NCBI RefSeq assembly: GCF_002699855.1
Contig: NZ_LKBW01000013.1
Span: 1 to 64,000 of the forward strand
DNA from: Pseudomonas amygdali
Lineage (GTDB): Bacteria; Pseudomonadota; Gammaproteobacteria; Pseudomonadales; Pseudomonadaceae
Length of the DNA: 64,000 nucleotides
Direction of reading: 5' to 3'
Shown: positions 1 to 8,333 of the stretch, one piece after another
How the letters are laid out: every line of letters begins with the position of its first letter
Position numbering within the stretch: position 1 is the first letter of the stretch
The notes under the pieces: model-generated
What the model was told of the DNA's origin: nothing
What the model saw: the letters and a program-made list of their open reading frames with translations, nothing else
Databases searched by the model: none
Translations under genes and position numbers: made by a program

Positions 1-17
1 TTCGGTAGTTTTTTCAT
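1..17 (-). CDS. N-terminal fragment of a divergent gene cut by the left edge
   Basis: Reading leftwards, an ATG at 17 opens Met-Lys-Lys-Leu-Pro and runs out of the window. A GGAG sits four bases upstream of it, a plausible ribosome binding site. An earlier ATG at 25 is closed at once by a TGA. Only five codons are visible, so the product cannot be named. The gene is divergent from the FMN reductase at 149. Confidence 0.3.
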
Positions 18-34
18 CGCTCCATCCTCTCAAA

Positions 35-83
35 GGTTGGAGTCTCCGAGAAACCCGGGGCGGTTCACCTGCGGGCCATCACC
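35..83 (-). promoter_or_regulatory. possible structured leader (fluoride-riboswitch-like), weak
   Basis: On the minus strand the leader of the edge gene contains GGTGATGGC, then GAACCGCC, then GAGACTCCAAC over about 50 nt. This recalls the conserved blocks of the crcB (fluoride) riboswitch: GRNGAUGG at the 5' side, AACCGC in the middle, GAUGACUCCUAC at the 3' side. The match is imperfect: the UUC of the P2 region is missing and the last block differs at several bases. It is recorded only as a candidate. Confidence 0.18.
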
Positions 84-148
84 GGACCTTGCGAAGGCTG
101 GCACACAAGCTGCTTTACAGACACACGCTTATCGCAAGGAAATCCCAT

Positions 149-730
149 ATGCTCGTTGTTTCACTTTCCGGCAGCCCCTCCCCAAAATCCCGTTCCGGCG
201 TAGTGCTGGCCCATGCCAGCCGCTGGTTGCAAAGCCACGGGGTGGAAGTCACCACGCTGCGCATACGCGACTTCAATGCCGAGGACCTGCTTTTCGCCCG
301 CTTCGACAGCCCGCAAGTGCTGGAATTTATCGAAGCGGTCAGGCAAGCAGATGGCCTGCTGATTGGTACGCCGGTCTACAAGGCGTCATTTTCAGGCGCA
401 CTGAAAACCCTGCTCGACTTACTGCCCGAGCGCGCACTGCATGGCAAAGTGGTCCTGCCGCTGGCCACCGGCGGCAGTATCGCGCACATGTTGGCCGTGG
501 ATTACGCCCTCAAACCGGTACTGTCGGCGCTCAAATCGCAGGAAGTGCTGCACGGCATCTTCGCCATCGATACCCAGATCAGCTACGACGACAACGAAGA
601 AGGCGGCACCCTGGACGAAATCCTCACCGAGCGCCTGCATGAGGGGCTGGAGCATTTCCATCACGGCCTGCAACGTCGCTTGCAGGCACGTCACAAGCAG
701 GCCGGCGGGCATTTGCAACTGGCTTTATAG
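149..730 (+). CDS. ssuE: NADPH-dependent FMN reductase, SsuE type
   Basis: Predicted flavin reductase of 193 aa supplying FMNH2 to a two-component sulfonate monooxygenase. The flavodoxin-like fold is recognisable from the N-terminal phosphate loop ([12 protein letters not shown], residues 6-17) and the [21 protein letters not shown] stretch in the middle, which is closer to SsuE than to the shorter MsuE. The start at 149 is chosen over the upstream in-frame ATG because AAGGAA lies just before it and the family begins MLVVSL. The usual ssuADCBF genes do not follow; the next gene is convergent. The only monooxygenase partner in the window is msuD, about 16.5 kb away. Confidence 0.85.
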   Translation: MLVVSLSGSPSPKSRSGVVLAHASRWLQSHGVEVTTLRIRDFNAEDLLFARFDSPQVLEFIEAVRQADGLLIGTPVYKASFSGALKTLLDLLPERALHGKVVLPLATGGSIAHMLAVDYALKPVLSALKSQEVLHGIFAIDTQISYDDNEEGGTLDEILTERLHEGLEHFHHGLQRRLQARHKQAGGHLQLAL

Positions 731-737
731 CCCGGCA

Positions 738-1346
738 TCAATGCTCGACAAACAGCGGATACAACGAGGCCACCAACAGCACGGCCATCACGCCGTTGAA
801 GATGCGCAACCCCAGCGGGTCACGCAGAACATTGCGCAACAAACTGCCAAAGCCTGCCCAGATGCCGACACTGGGCAGGTTGATCAGCGCAAACACCGCC
901 GAGATCACCACCACATTGTAGAAATAGCCCTGCATCGGCGTGTAGGTGCTAATGGCACCAATCGCCATGATCCAGGCCTTGGGGTTGACCCATTGAAACA
1001 GCGCTGCACTCATGAAACTCAGCGGCTTGCCCTGACTGTCGACGTTATCGGAGGCAGGACCTGACGTGGCGATTTTCCACGCCAGGTACAACAGATAAGC
1101 GGCGCCGACATAGCGCAGGATGGTGTAGAGAAGCGGCCATGCCTTGAACACGCTACCCAGCCCGAAACCGACGGCCAGCACCAGGACAAAAAAACCGATG
1201 CTGATACCCAGCATGTGCGGCAACGTACGGCTGAAACCGAAATTGACGCCCGAGGCCAGCAGCATCATGTTATTCGGGCCGGGGGTAATAGAGGTGACGA
1301 ACGCGAAGAGTGTGAAGGCAAGAAGCAAATCGAAAGAGAGCACCAT
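738..1346 (-). CDS. LysE/RhtB family amino-acid exporter
   Basis: Inner-membrane exporter of 202 aa, probably for an amino acid or a derivative; the substrate cannot be read from sequence. The family signature is the N-terminal TPGPNNMML stretch after the first hydrophobic segment. Five to six membrane segments are spread along the protein, and the conserved NPKAWIM motif lies near residue 120. The start at 1346 gives MVLSFDLLLAF, typical for the family; an in-frame codon ten residues upstream is possible. It converges on ssuE with a 7-bp gap. Confidence 0.85.
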   Translation of the reverse strand: MVLSFDLLLAFTLFAFVTSITPGPNNMMLLASGVNFGFSRTLPHMLGISIGFFVLVLAVGFGLGSVFKAWPLLYTILRYVGAAYLLYLAWKIATSGPASDNVDSQGKPLSFMSAALFQWVNPKAWIMAIGAISTYTPMQGYFYNVVVISAVFALINLPSVGIWAGFGSLLRNVLRDPLGLRIFNGVMAVLLVASLYPLFVEH

Positions 1347-1469
1347 ACAGCTTGTCCGGATCAGTGGGTCAGGCACTTACCCTATAGAAGGCGCTGCAGG
1401 AAACACACGGACAGTTGACCGGTAATTATTACCGTACAGTTTGATAAAAAACTCTTTTAAAGCGGACTG

Positions 1470-1751
1470 TTACCCTTGTGGCTGCTGGCCAGTCACATTC
1501 AGGTCAACGCTTGCTTCGCCTTTATCATCGAATTCGCGCGCCTGCTGTGCCTGCGGATCAGCCATCAATTGCGCCTTGCGTGCCTGGTATTCATCAAACG
1601 ACAGGCCGCGCCGGTTAAGGTCTTCAAGCGCCAGTTGATGGCTTTCTTCGGCGCTGAAGGGACGCTGCTCGACAGCATGGTGGGTGGAGCAGCCGGAGAG
1701 CAATGCAACGGTGAATGTGAGGACAAGCGCAAGGGCAAGTATACGGTTCAT
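1470..1751 (-). CDS. small outer-membrane lipoprotein with SHOCT-like segment
   Basis: Protein of 93 aa with a lipoprotein signal peptide: Met-Asn-Arg, a hydrophobic core, then the lipobox LSGC with Cys21 as lipidation site. The residue after Cys is Ser, which favours outer-membrane sorting. The mature part contains LEDLNRRGLSFDEYQARKAQL, which resembles the short SHOCT helix pair found in many small bacterial proteins. Function unknown. It sits alone between LysE and the LysR regulator, all reading leftwards. Confidence 0.7.
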   Translation of the reverse strand: MNRILALALVLTFTVALLSGCSTHHAVEQRPFSAEESHQLALEDLNRRGLSFDEYQARKAQLMADPQAQQAREFDDKGEASVDLNVTGQQPQG

Positions 1752-1840
1752 CTGGGGCCTCCGGGGCAGGCTTCATTTCAGGAATGACGCAAGGTTACGC
1801 CCGCCCCCGACGCAGCAAAAATCATCCGCCGTGATAGTCG

Positions 1841-2731
1841 CTATCGACTATCGCGAGCATCCTCGATCAATACCTCGCGCAACGCTTGAGCCGCAGCGGA
1901 AAGCTTGTGATCGGCCAGTATCATCAGGCCGATACGACGCTCGATACGCGGTCCTACCAGCGCGATGCAGCAAGCACCCAGTTCCTGCATCTGCCCGATG
2001 CACAGCGACGGCACCGCGCTGACACCCAGGCCATTGGCAACCATGCGCCCGATGGTGGACAGCTGATGGCTTTCAAACGCCACTGCCAGTTTGCCGTGCA
2101 TCGGCTCGATGGCCTGCTCCAGTAGCAAACGCACAGCCGAAGGCCTTTGCAGGGCAATGAAGTTTTTGCCCAACAGCTCGGCCCAGGACACTTCGCCAAG
2201 CCCGGCCAGCGGCGAATCCTTCGAGACCACAGCCACGAAGCGATCCATATAAAACGGAGTGAACAACAAAGCGCTGTTCGACTCGGGCTCAAAGCCGATG
2301 CCCAGCTCGACACGGCGGTGACGCACCATCTCCAGCACCTGCTCATTGATCACGTCATGCACCGCGACATTGACCCGTGGGTAGCGCCCGCGAAACACCT
2401 TCAGCGCTGCCGGCAATCGATTGCCAGCAAATGAAGGCATTGCGGCGACCGAAACCCGGCCCGTCTGCAAGGTAAACCGCTGTCGCAGCAGCTCTTCGGT
2501 GTTGTCCCAGTCAGCCAGCAACTGGCGCGCCAGCGGCAACAGGGTTTCGCCCTCGGGTGTCAGGCCGACGTTACGTGTAGTGCGTGTCAGCAATTGCCCG
2601 CCAAGGTCCTCCTCAAGGCTCTTGACGGTCAGGCTCAACGCCGGTTGCGAGATGTTCAGTCGTTCCCCGGCCTGGGCGAAGCTCAGGTACTGCGCCACTG
2701 CCAGAAAAGCCCGAAGCTGCTTGACGTTCAT
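1841..2731 (-). CDS. dhcR: LysR-type regulator of the CoA-transferase cluster (DhcR-like)
   Basis: Transcription factor of 296 aa with an N-terminal winged helix-turn-helix (residues about 1-60, including LSFAQAGERLNISQPALSLTVKSLEE) and a C-terminal periplasmic-binding-protein-like effector domain. It is divergent from dhcA with a 129-bp AT-rich intergenic region, the usual arrangement for a LysR activator and its target. In P. aeruginosa the orthologous position is held by the regulator of dehydrocarnitine CoA-transferase genes (PA1998). The symbol rests on this synteny rather than on a specific residue signature. Confidence 0.75.
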   Translation of the reverse strand: MNVKQLRAFLAVAQYLSFAQAGERLNISQPALSLTVKSLEEDLGGQLLTRTTRNVGLTPEGETLLPLARQLLADWDNTEELLRQRFTLQTGRVSVAAMPSFAGNRLPAALKVFRGRYPRVNVAVHDVINEQVLEMVRHRRVELGIGFEPESNSALLFTPFYMDRFVAVVSKDSPLAGLGEVSWAELLGKNFIALQRPSAVRLLLEQAIEPMHGKLAVAFESHQLSTIGRMVANGLGVSAVPSLCIGQMQELGACCIALVGPRIERRIGLMILADHKLSAAAQALREVLIEDARDSR

Positions 2732-2860
2732 ATATTTGTTTTTCTTATCAATTGATCAGTAAAACAAAATTAACAAATCAGTCGACCCGAGAGAAGATGC
2801 AAGTCACCCGATCCTCCGACAGTGCGACTGTCGGTCAACAACTATAAAAGGCGGATCAAC

Positions 2861-3562
2861 ATGGCTGGACTCGATAAACGAGTAACGACCTACGAAGAAG
2901 CCCTTGCCGGGCTGACCGACAACATGACGGTACTCTGCGGTGGTTTCGGTCTGTGCGGCATTCCGGAAAACCTCATTGCGCAGATCAAGCGTATGGGCAT
3001 CAAGGGCCTTACCGTCGTTTCCAACAACTGTGGCGTTGACGGCTTCGGCCTGGGCATCCTGCTTGAGGACCGGCAGATCCGGAAAATGATTTCGTCCTAT
3101 GTCGGCGAGAACGCCTTGTTCGAAAAGCAGTTGCTCAGCGGCGAGCTGGAAGTCGAACTCACCCCGCAAGGCACTCTGGCGGAAAAACTGCGCGCAGGCG
3201 GCGCAGGCATTCCTGCGTTCTACACCGCGACCGGTTATGGCACGCCAGTGGCTGAAGGCAAGGAAACCCGGCAGTTCAATGGCCGCAATGTGATCCTGGA
3301 AGAGGCCATTACCGGCGACTTCGCCTTGGTCAAGGGCTGGAAAGCCGACCACTTCGGCAACGTGATCTATCGTCATACCGCGCAGAATTTCAACCCGGTA
3401 GTGGCCACCGCAGGGCGGATCACGGTGGTTGAGGTCGAGGAAATCGTCGAGCCCGGCGTACTCTTGCCCACTCAGATCCACACGCCTGGCATTTACGTCG
3501 ACCGGGTGATTCAGGGCACCTTCGAAAAGCGCATTGAACAGCGCACCGTCAGAAAATCCTGA
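2861..3562 (+). CDS. dhcA: 3-oxoacid/dehydrocarnitine CoA-transferase subunit A
   Basis: Alpha subunit (233 aa) of a succinyl-CoA:3-ketoacid-type CoA-transferase. With DhcB it moves CoA onto acetoacetate or 3-dehydrocarnitine. The glycine-rich CoA-binding loop [13 protein letters not shown] is at residues about 26-38. The later stretch [23 protein letters not shown] is typical of subunit A. ATG at 2861 has AAGGCGG about eight bases upstream; an in-frame codon at 2822 lacks a ribosome site. It is followed by dhcB after 41 bp and lies under the divergent LysR gene. Confidence 0.88.
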   Translation: MAGLDKRVTTYEEALAGLTDNMTVLCGGFGLCGIPENLIAQIKRMGIKGLTVVSNNCGVDGFGLGILLEDRQIRKMISSYVGENALFEKQLLSGELEVELTPQGTLAEKLRAGGAGIPAFYTATGYGTPVAEGKETRQFNGRNVILEEAITGDFALVKGWKADHFGNVIYRHTAQNFNPVVATAGRITVVEVEEIVEPGVLLPTQIHTPGIYVDRVIQGTFEKRIEQRTVRKS

Positions 3563-3581
3563 CAGAGCAGCTCGGCCATAC

Positions 3582-3590
3582 AACAACAAA
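3582..3590 (+). promoter_or_regulatory. AANAANAA (Hfq/Crc-type) motif before dhcB
   Basis: AACAACAAA lies directly upstream of the dhcB ribosome site (AAAGAG). Hfq/Crc in Pseudomonas represses translation of catabolic genes through AANAANAA motifs at the ribosome binding site. The match is exact, but single occurrences of such short motifs are common. Confidence 0.4.
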
Positions 3591-3603
3591 GAGATTTCAG
3601 ACC

Positions 3604-4260
3604 ATGGCACTTTCTCGCGAACAAATGGCTCAACGCGTCGCCCGTGAACTCAAGGACGGTTATTACGTGAACCTGGGCATTGGGATTCCGACCCTGGTGG
3701 CCAACTATGTACCGGACGACATCGACGTCATGTTGCAGTCGGAAAACGGTCTGCTGGGCATGGGCGCATTTCCGACCGAAGACACCATAGACGCGGACAT
3801 GATCAATGCTGGCAAACAGACGGTTACGGCGCGTATCGGCGCGTCGATTTTCTCGTCTGCCGAATCCTTCGCCATGATCCGCGGCGGTCATGTCGACCTG
3901 ACGGTGCTCGGTGCTTTCGAGGTGGATGTCGAGGGCAATATCGCGTCGTGGATGATCCCCGGCAAGCTAGTCAAAGGCATGGGCGGCGCAATGGACCTGG
4001 TGGCAGGTGCCGACAACATCATCGTGACCATGACCCATGCCTCGAAGGATGGCGAATCCAAACTGCTCCCTCGCTGCAGCCTGCCGCTGACCGGCGCGGC
4101 GTGCATCCGCAAGGTTCTGACTGACCTGGCGTATCTGGAAATCGACAATGGTGCCTTCATCCTCCGCGAACGTGCGCCGGGGGTCAGCGTGGAAGAAATC
4201 GTGGCAAAAACCGCAGGCAAACTGATCGTGCCGGATGATGTGATCGAGATGAGTTTCTGA
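3604..4260 (+). CDS. dhcB: 3-oxoacid/dehydrocarnitine CoA-transferase subunit B
   Basis: Beta subunit (218 aa) of the same CoA-transferase. The catalytic glutamate motif SENGLLGMG is at residues about 46-54, in the expected place for the thioester-forming Glu. The GKLVKGMGGAMDLVAGA stretch in the middle is also conserved. The start follows an AAAGAG site. In P. aeruginosa a thiolase gene (atoB) follows dhcB; here the next gene is the AtoE-like carrier, so acetoacetyl-CoA cleavage must rely on a thiolase encoded elsewhere. Confidence 0.9.
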   Translation: MALSREQMAQRVARELKDGYYVNLGIGIPTLVANYVPDDIDVMLQSENGLLGMGAFPTEDTIDADMINAGKQTVTARIGASIFSSAESFAMIRGGHVDLTVLGAFEVDVEGNIASWMIPGKLVKGMGGAMDLVAGADNIIVTMTHASKDGESKLLPRCSLPLTGAACIRKVLTDLAYLEIDNGAFILRERAPGVSVEEIVAKTAGKLIVPDDVIEMSF

Positions 4261-4338
4261 ACTCAGGCATCTTCGAGCAGGATGGATACATCTCTGTGGG
4301 AGATTCTATGATTTCGTTTTGCTGCCGGTTCCCGGCAG

Positions 4339-4400
4339 TTCGCGGACAAGTCCGCTCCCACAGATTCCGGACAGTTGTGGAAGTGAGCTTGCTCACGAAG
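4339..4400. repeat. REPIN-like pair of Pseudomonas REP sequences
   Basis: Two REP arms face each other. The left arm is TTCGCGGACAAGTCCGCTCC followed by CACA; the right arm is TGTGGAAGTGAGCTTGCTCA followed by CGAAG. They are about 15 bases apart. Each arm contains its own small palindrome around AAG or CTT. This is the usual form of REP doublets in Pseudomonas intergenic DNA. They occupy the 282-bp gap between dhcB and the carrier gene, where no other gene is visible. Confidence 0.75.
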
Positions 4401-4542
4401 ACATTGGTTCAAACACTCGATATCCAGGGACTGTACTGGCCTCTGCGCTCTCACAGGATTTGTCGTTCTGGACACTCTGCGTCCGCAATAGTCGGCTGTT
4501 CAAGTAACTCCCCGATAATAATTACAAAAAGAGGTGCCCCCG

Positions 4543-5961
4543 ATGGCCGCCAACATAGAAGAAAGCCGCTCTGCCCGATTCGCCTTGCGCTGCGCCGCAT
4601 GGGCTGAACGCTGGTTTCCCGATTCATGGGTATTTGCCGCGCTGGCGGTGGTCATCGTCACACTGGCAACACTGGCCATTGGCGCACGTCCGGCCGAGGC
4701 TGCCAAAGCGTTCGGTGACGGGTTCTGGAGCCTGATTCCGTTCACCATGCAAATGGCCTTCGTGGTCATCGGCGGTTACGTCGTGGCCAGTTCGCCGCCA
4801 GCGGTGCGCCTGATCGACCGGCTGGCCCGGGTGCCGCGTAACGGTCGTTCGGCGGTGGCCTGGGTGGCGCTGATTTCCATGCTGGCTTCGCTGCTCAACT
4901 GGGGGCTGTCACTGGTGTTCGGCGGCCTGCTGGTGCGCGCCCTCGCCCGCCGTACCGATCTGCGTATGGATTATCGCGCGGCCGGTGCTGCCGCGTATCT
5001 GGGGCTGGGCGCAGTCTGGGCGCTGGGGCTGTCTTCTTCGGCTGCACAGTTGCAGGCCAATCCGGCGAGTCTGCCGCCTTCGATCCTGGCGATAACCGGC
5101 GTGATCCCTTTCACCGAAACCATCTTTCTCTGGCAATCCGGGGTCATGCTCGCCGCGCTGGTAGTCATATCGTTGATCGTGGCCTATGCCACCGCCCCTG
5201 GCCCGAACAGCGCCCGGGACGCCAAGGCCTGCGGTGTCGACCCGGCATTCAGCCTGCCGCCACTGGCACCTCGCACACGGCCCGGCGAATGGCTGGAATA
5301 CAGCCCGCTGTTGATCATCCTGATGGTGCTGCTGGGGGTCGGCTGGCTGTTCAGCGAGTTTTCGAGCAAACCGGCGATCACCGCAATTTCCGGACTCAAC
5401 ACCTACAATTTTCTGTTCATCATGCTCGGTGCGTTGCTGCACTGGCGACCACGCAGCTTTCTCGATGCCGTAGCGCGGGCCGTACCCACCACCACTGGCG
5501 TGTTGATTCAATTCCCCCTTTACGGTTCGATTGCTGCGTTACTGACCACAGTCAAAGGCGCTGATGCGCAGACCCTGGCGCACTACATCTCGACATTCTT
5601 TACCAGCATTGCCTCCCACGATACCTACGCGATTCTGATGGGCGTCTATTCGGCCATTCTGGGCTTCTTCATTCCGTCGGGCGGCGGCAAGTGGATCATT
5701 GAAGCGCCTTACGTGATGCAAGTCGCCAACGACCTGCAGTATCACCTCGGCTGGGCGGTGCAGATCTACAATGCAGCCGAAGCGCTGCCCAACCTGATCA
5801 ATCCGTTCTACATGCTGCCGCTGCTGGGCGTACTGGGCCTCAAGGCACGTGACCTGATCGGTTTCTCGTTCGTGCAGTTGCTGGTCCACACGCCGCTGGT
5901 GCTGTTTCTGCTCTGGGTATTGGGCACTACGCTGGTCTATACGCCACCGGTAATGCCCTGA
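4543..5961 (+). CDS. atoE: short-chain fatty acid / acetoacetate carrier, AtoE family
   Basis: Inner-membrane carrier of 472 aa with about twelve hydrophobic segments. It resembles E. coli AtoE and the P. aeruginosa PA2002 product, which is encoded in the corresponding dhc/ato cluster. The PSGGGKWIIEAPYVM motif near residue 380 is characteristic of the family. ATG at 4543 is preceded by GAGG at 4531; a codon nine bases earlier has no site. It likely imports the acid activated by DhcAB. The 282-bp REP-containing gap leaves open whether it shares the dhc transcript. It ends 3 bp before a convergent gene. Confidence 0.85.
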   Translation: MAANIEESRSARFALRCAAWAERWFPDSWVFAALAVVIVTLATLAIGARPAEAAKAFGDGFWSLIPFTMQMAFVVIGGYVVASSPPAVRLIDRLARVPRNGRSAVAWVALISMLASLLNWGLSLVFGGLLVRALARRTDLRMDYRAAGAAAYLGLGAVWALGLSSSAAQLQANPASLPPSILAITGVIPFTETIFLWQSGVMLAALVVISLIVAYATAPGPNSARDAKACGVDPAFSLPPLAPRTRPGEWLEYSPLLIILMVLLGVGWLFSEFSSKPAITAISGLNTYNFLFIMLGALLHWRPRSFLDAVARAVPTTTGVLIQFPLYGSIAALLTTVKGADAQTLAHYISTFFTSIASHDTYAILMGVYSAILGFFIPSGGGKWIIEAPYVMQVANDLQYHLGWAVQIYNAAEALPNLINPFYMLPLLGVLGLKARDLIGFSFVQLLVHTPLVLFLLWVLGTTLVYTPPVMP

Positions 5962-5964
5962 TCG

Positions 5965-6291
5965 TCAGCCATTGAACGAGTAGTCACGCTCGACCTTGCA
6001 GATTCGCGTGGTGAACGCCTGATACCAGCGCGCGCGTCCCTGTTCGCGGACCTGGGCGTGATCGGCCTGCTGTTTCCAGGCCAGAATCGCGGTTTCGTCG
6101 CTCCAGTAGGACACGGTGATGCCCAGTCCGTGTTCGTCGCGAGCCGATTCCACGCCCAGAAAGCCGGGCTGCTGCCTGGCCAGTTCTACCATCCGCTGCG
6201 CCGCGTCTGCGTACGCCTGACCCTCTTCAGACGTACGCAGTGAGGTGAACACCACCGCAAAGTAGGGTGTGGGAAAGCGCGCTGCCATCAT
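5965..6291 (-). CDS. antibiotic biosynthesis monooxygenase (ABM) domain protein
   Basis: Single-domain protein of 108 aa with the ferredoxin-like ABM fold. FAVVFTSLRTSEEGQAYADA begins the first strand and helix, and QQPGFLGVESARDEHGLGITVSYWSDE covers the conserved QPGFLG and SYW segments. Relatives are heme-degrading or quinone-forming monooxygenases, or have no known substrate. Its ATG overlaps the stop of the upstream amidotransferase-like gene as ATGA, so the two are probably translationally coupled and act together. The substrate is unknown. Confidence 0.75.
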   Translation of the reverse strand: MMAARFPTPYFAVVFTSLRTSEEGQAYADAAQRMVELARQQPGFLGVESARDEHGLGITVSYWSDETAILAWKQQADHAQVREQGRARWYQAFTTRICKVERDYSFNG

Positions 6292-7022
6292 AACTGATTA
6301 CTCTGCGCGGCCTGGCTGCACGCGCGGACGAACGCAGCAACCACAGGAGATACCTTGCCCTGCAACGCAGCCCGCTCCGGCTGGAACAGCGTGGCGACGA
6401 AGAACGGGTGGCCCTGCAATTCGATACTGCGCACTTCGCCTTCAGGGCCGCGGCCGCTGACTTTCAATGCATCGCCGAACAGCGCTGGCTCAAGCTCACG
6501 ACGCAGACCGTAGCGGCAGTGATAACGCTCCTCGATATTCAGCGTGCCGTAGGCTTGGGCAATCAAAGTGTCGGGTTGCAGGTGAATCGCCGCCACGGAT
6601 TCAACCAGCGAGCAGCTCAATGGTTCGATGATGACGTTTGCCGCCTGCGGCGCAGTTTCGCCGTGCTCGGCGTCTTTCCAGCCCAGTTGATTGCGGGCGT
6701 ACTCCACCAGTGCGTGCTGAAAGCCGCCGCACGTCCCCAGAAACGGTACGAGACGCTCGCGTGCGAAACGAATGGCCGTCAAAGCGCCCTGCATGTCCAG
6801 GTACGGGCTGGCCGGTACACACCACAGACCGTCGAATTCGCCAAGCCGTGCACCGCTGCCGATCTGTGGCGTCGGTAGCCATTCGAAGCTGACCGGCACG
6901 TGAACGGTCTCAGCCGCCATCTCCAACGCCAGGGGAATGGCCTGATGGGCTGGCACATCGGCGTTGAAATCGCCCACCAGCCCGATCTGCAAAGTGTTGC
7001 GTACGTTATTGACTGTGCCCAT
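6288..7022 (-). CDS. class I glutamine amidotransferase-like protein (CTP synthase C-terminal type)
   Basis: Protein of 244 aa similar to the glutaminase domain of CTP synthase but without the synthase domain. The nucleophile elbow PFLGTCGGFQHALVEYARN carries Cys98. At the other end of the active site the family has FVGxQFHPE, with the catalytic His before Pro-Glu; here residues 208-216 read FFVATLFQPE, so Gln214 takes the place of that His. Glutaminase activity by the normal triad is therefore doubtful. ATG at 7022 has AGGGGGCAGGG just upstream. It is coupled to the ABM gene. It belongs to the group annotated as CTP synthase C-terminal region-related proteins; role unknown. Confidence 0.75.
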   Translation of the reverse strand: MGTVNNVRNTLQIGLVGDFNADVPAHQAIPLALEMAAETVHVPVSFEWLPTPQIGSGARLGEFDGLWCVPASPYLDMQGALTAIRFARERLVPFLGTCGGFQHALVEYARNQLGWKDAEHGETAPQAANVIIEPLSCSLVESVAAIHLQPDTLIAQAYGTLNIEERYHCRYGLRRELEPALFGDALKVSGRGPEGEVRSIELQGHPFFVATLFQPERAALQGKVSPVVAAFVRACSQAAQSNQL

Positions 7023-7131
7023 GCCCTGCCCCCTGTTCGATTTCGTATAACCCGGGCGGACTATAAACAGGCAGCAAAACCAGCAGAATGGGCATTGCAG
7101 CAATGCCTGGCGTGCAGCGCTGCACGTTTCT

Positions 7132-8064
7132 TCAGCCAGTTACCGGCGTCAGCACCGGCTGCCCGGAAAAGAACGCCAGCAGGTTATCGTTGACCATTTG
7201 CACACTGTCTCTGGAAGCCTCGGGCGACAGGCCTGCAACATGGGGCGTAAGCACAACATTGCCCAGCGTTTTGAGTACGTCCGGCACAGCGGGCTCATCG
7301 TCGAACACATCCAGCGCAGCCCCGGCAATCTGCTCGTTCTGAAGTGCACTGACCAGCGCATGGGTATCCACCACACTGGCACGCGCAATGTTGACCAGAA
7401 AGCCGTCAGGGCCCAGCGCTTCAAGCACACCGGCATCGATCAGGTGCTGCGTGCCACTGCCACCGGGTGTGGCAATGATCAGGAAATCCGACGCCGCAGC
7501 CAGCGCCTGTGCGGTGGCGTGCCAGGTGTAATCGCAGTCGGTGCGCGGCTTGCGATTGTGATAACCGATGGCGATGTCGAACGCAGCTGCACGCCTGGCA
7601 ATCGCCAGCCCAACCGCCCCCAGTCCGACGATTCCCAGGCGCTTGCCTGCCAGCGACGGTCGAACCACCTTGCGCCACTCGCTACGGCGTACCGACGCAT
7701 CGGCCTGCGGGATGTCGCGTACCAGCGACAGCAACAGCGCCAGCGTATGGTCAGCCACTGTGGCGGCGTTGACGCCTGCACCATTGGTCACGGTGATGCC
7801 GCGTGCCTGCGCGGCGGGCAAATCAACCTTCTCGTAGCCGGCACCGCTCACGCAAATGATGCGCAGGTTCGGCAGTGCATCCATTTCCTCGGCGAAAAAA
7901 CCCAGTGGCCCACGCGTCATCACGGCGCTGATGCTCTTCCCGTGTGCAGCAATTGCCTCGGCACGCAGTTCGGCCGTCGGCGCACGAATCAACTGATAAC
8001 CGCTGCTTTCCAGAATCGGCAAATACATGTCCAGATTTTCCACCAGCACCAATACCGTTGTCAT
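7132..8064 (-). CDS. D-isomer-specific 2-hydroxyacid dehydrogenase
   Basis: NAD(P)-dependent dehydrogenase of 310 aa reducing a 2-oxoacid such as glyoxylate or hydroxypyruvate. The dinucleotide loop is GLGAVG, with YHNRKP at the end of the second strand; the absence of an acidic residue and the presence of Arg-Lys suggest NADPH preference. The catalytic trio is visible as Arg in NIARASVVD, Glu in DVFDDEP and His in TPHVAG. ATG at 8064 begins MTTVLVLVENL; an upstream in-frame extension lacks a ribosome site. It reads in the same direction as the amidotransferase-like gene 109 bp downstream. Confidence 0.85.
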   Translation of the reverse strand: MTTVLVLVENLDMYLPILESSGYQLIRAPTAELRAEAIAAHGKSISAVMTRGPLGFFAEEMDALPNLRIICVSGAGYEKVDLPAAQARGITVTNGAGVNAATVADHTLALLLSLVRDIPQADASVRRSEWRKVVRPSLAGKRLGIVGLGAVGLAIARRAAAFDIAIGYHNRKPRTDCDYTWHATAQALAAASDFLIIATPGGSGTQHLIDAGVLEALGPDGFLVNIARASVVDTHALVSALQNEQIAGAALDVFDDEPAVPDVLKTLGNVVLTPHVAGLSPEASRDSVQMVNDNLLAFFSGQPVLTPVTG

Positions 8065-8234
8065 GCGCACTCCCGTTCGGTCAGCAAAACGCTGACAGTA
8101 ACGCGACTTCGTGCGCTTGTGCAGAGCCAATTGCACAGACAATGGCGCTCGTTGGAAAAAACCTTTCGCGATAACACCAGGTGTTCATGAAGTGGACGCA
8201 TTTGCCGGACAGACTGCGTTACAAGCAACCTCGC

Positions 8235-8258
8235 CAACGCGATAGTGCGCTATCGTTG
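8235..8258. promoter_or_regulatory. imperfect palindrome upstream of glpQ
   Basis: CGATAG and CTATCG face each other across a 4-bp centre (8240-8245 and 8250-8255), with outer CAAC/GTTG pairing after a 2-base bulge. It lies about 75 bp before the glpQ start in the divergent region shared with the dehydrogenase gene. It could be an operator or a transcript hairpin. Confidence 0.3.
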
Positions 8259-8333
8259 CGTGCAACGCTGTGACCAGTAACGGTATTGGCTGGTGCAGTC
8301 GAACACCTTCCAACCATAAGGAACCAACCGCCC

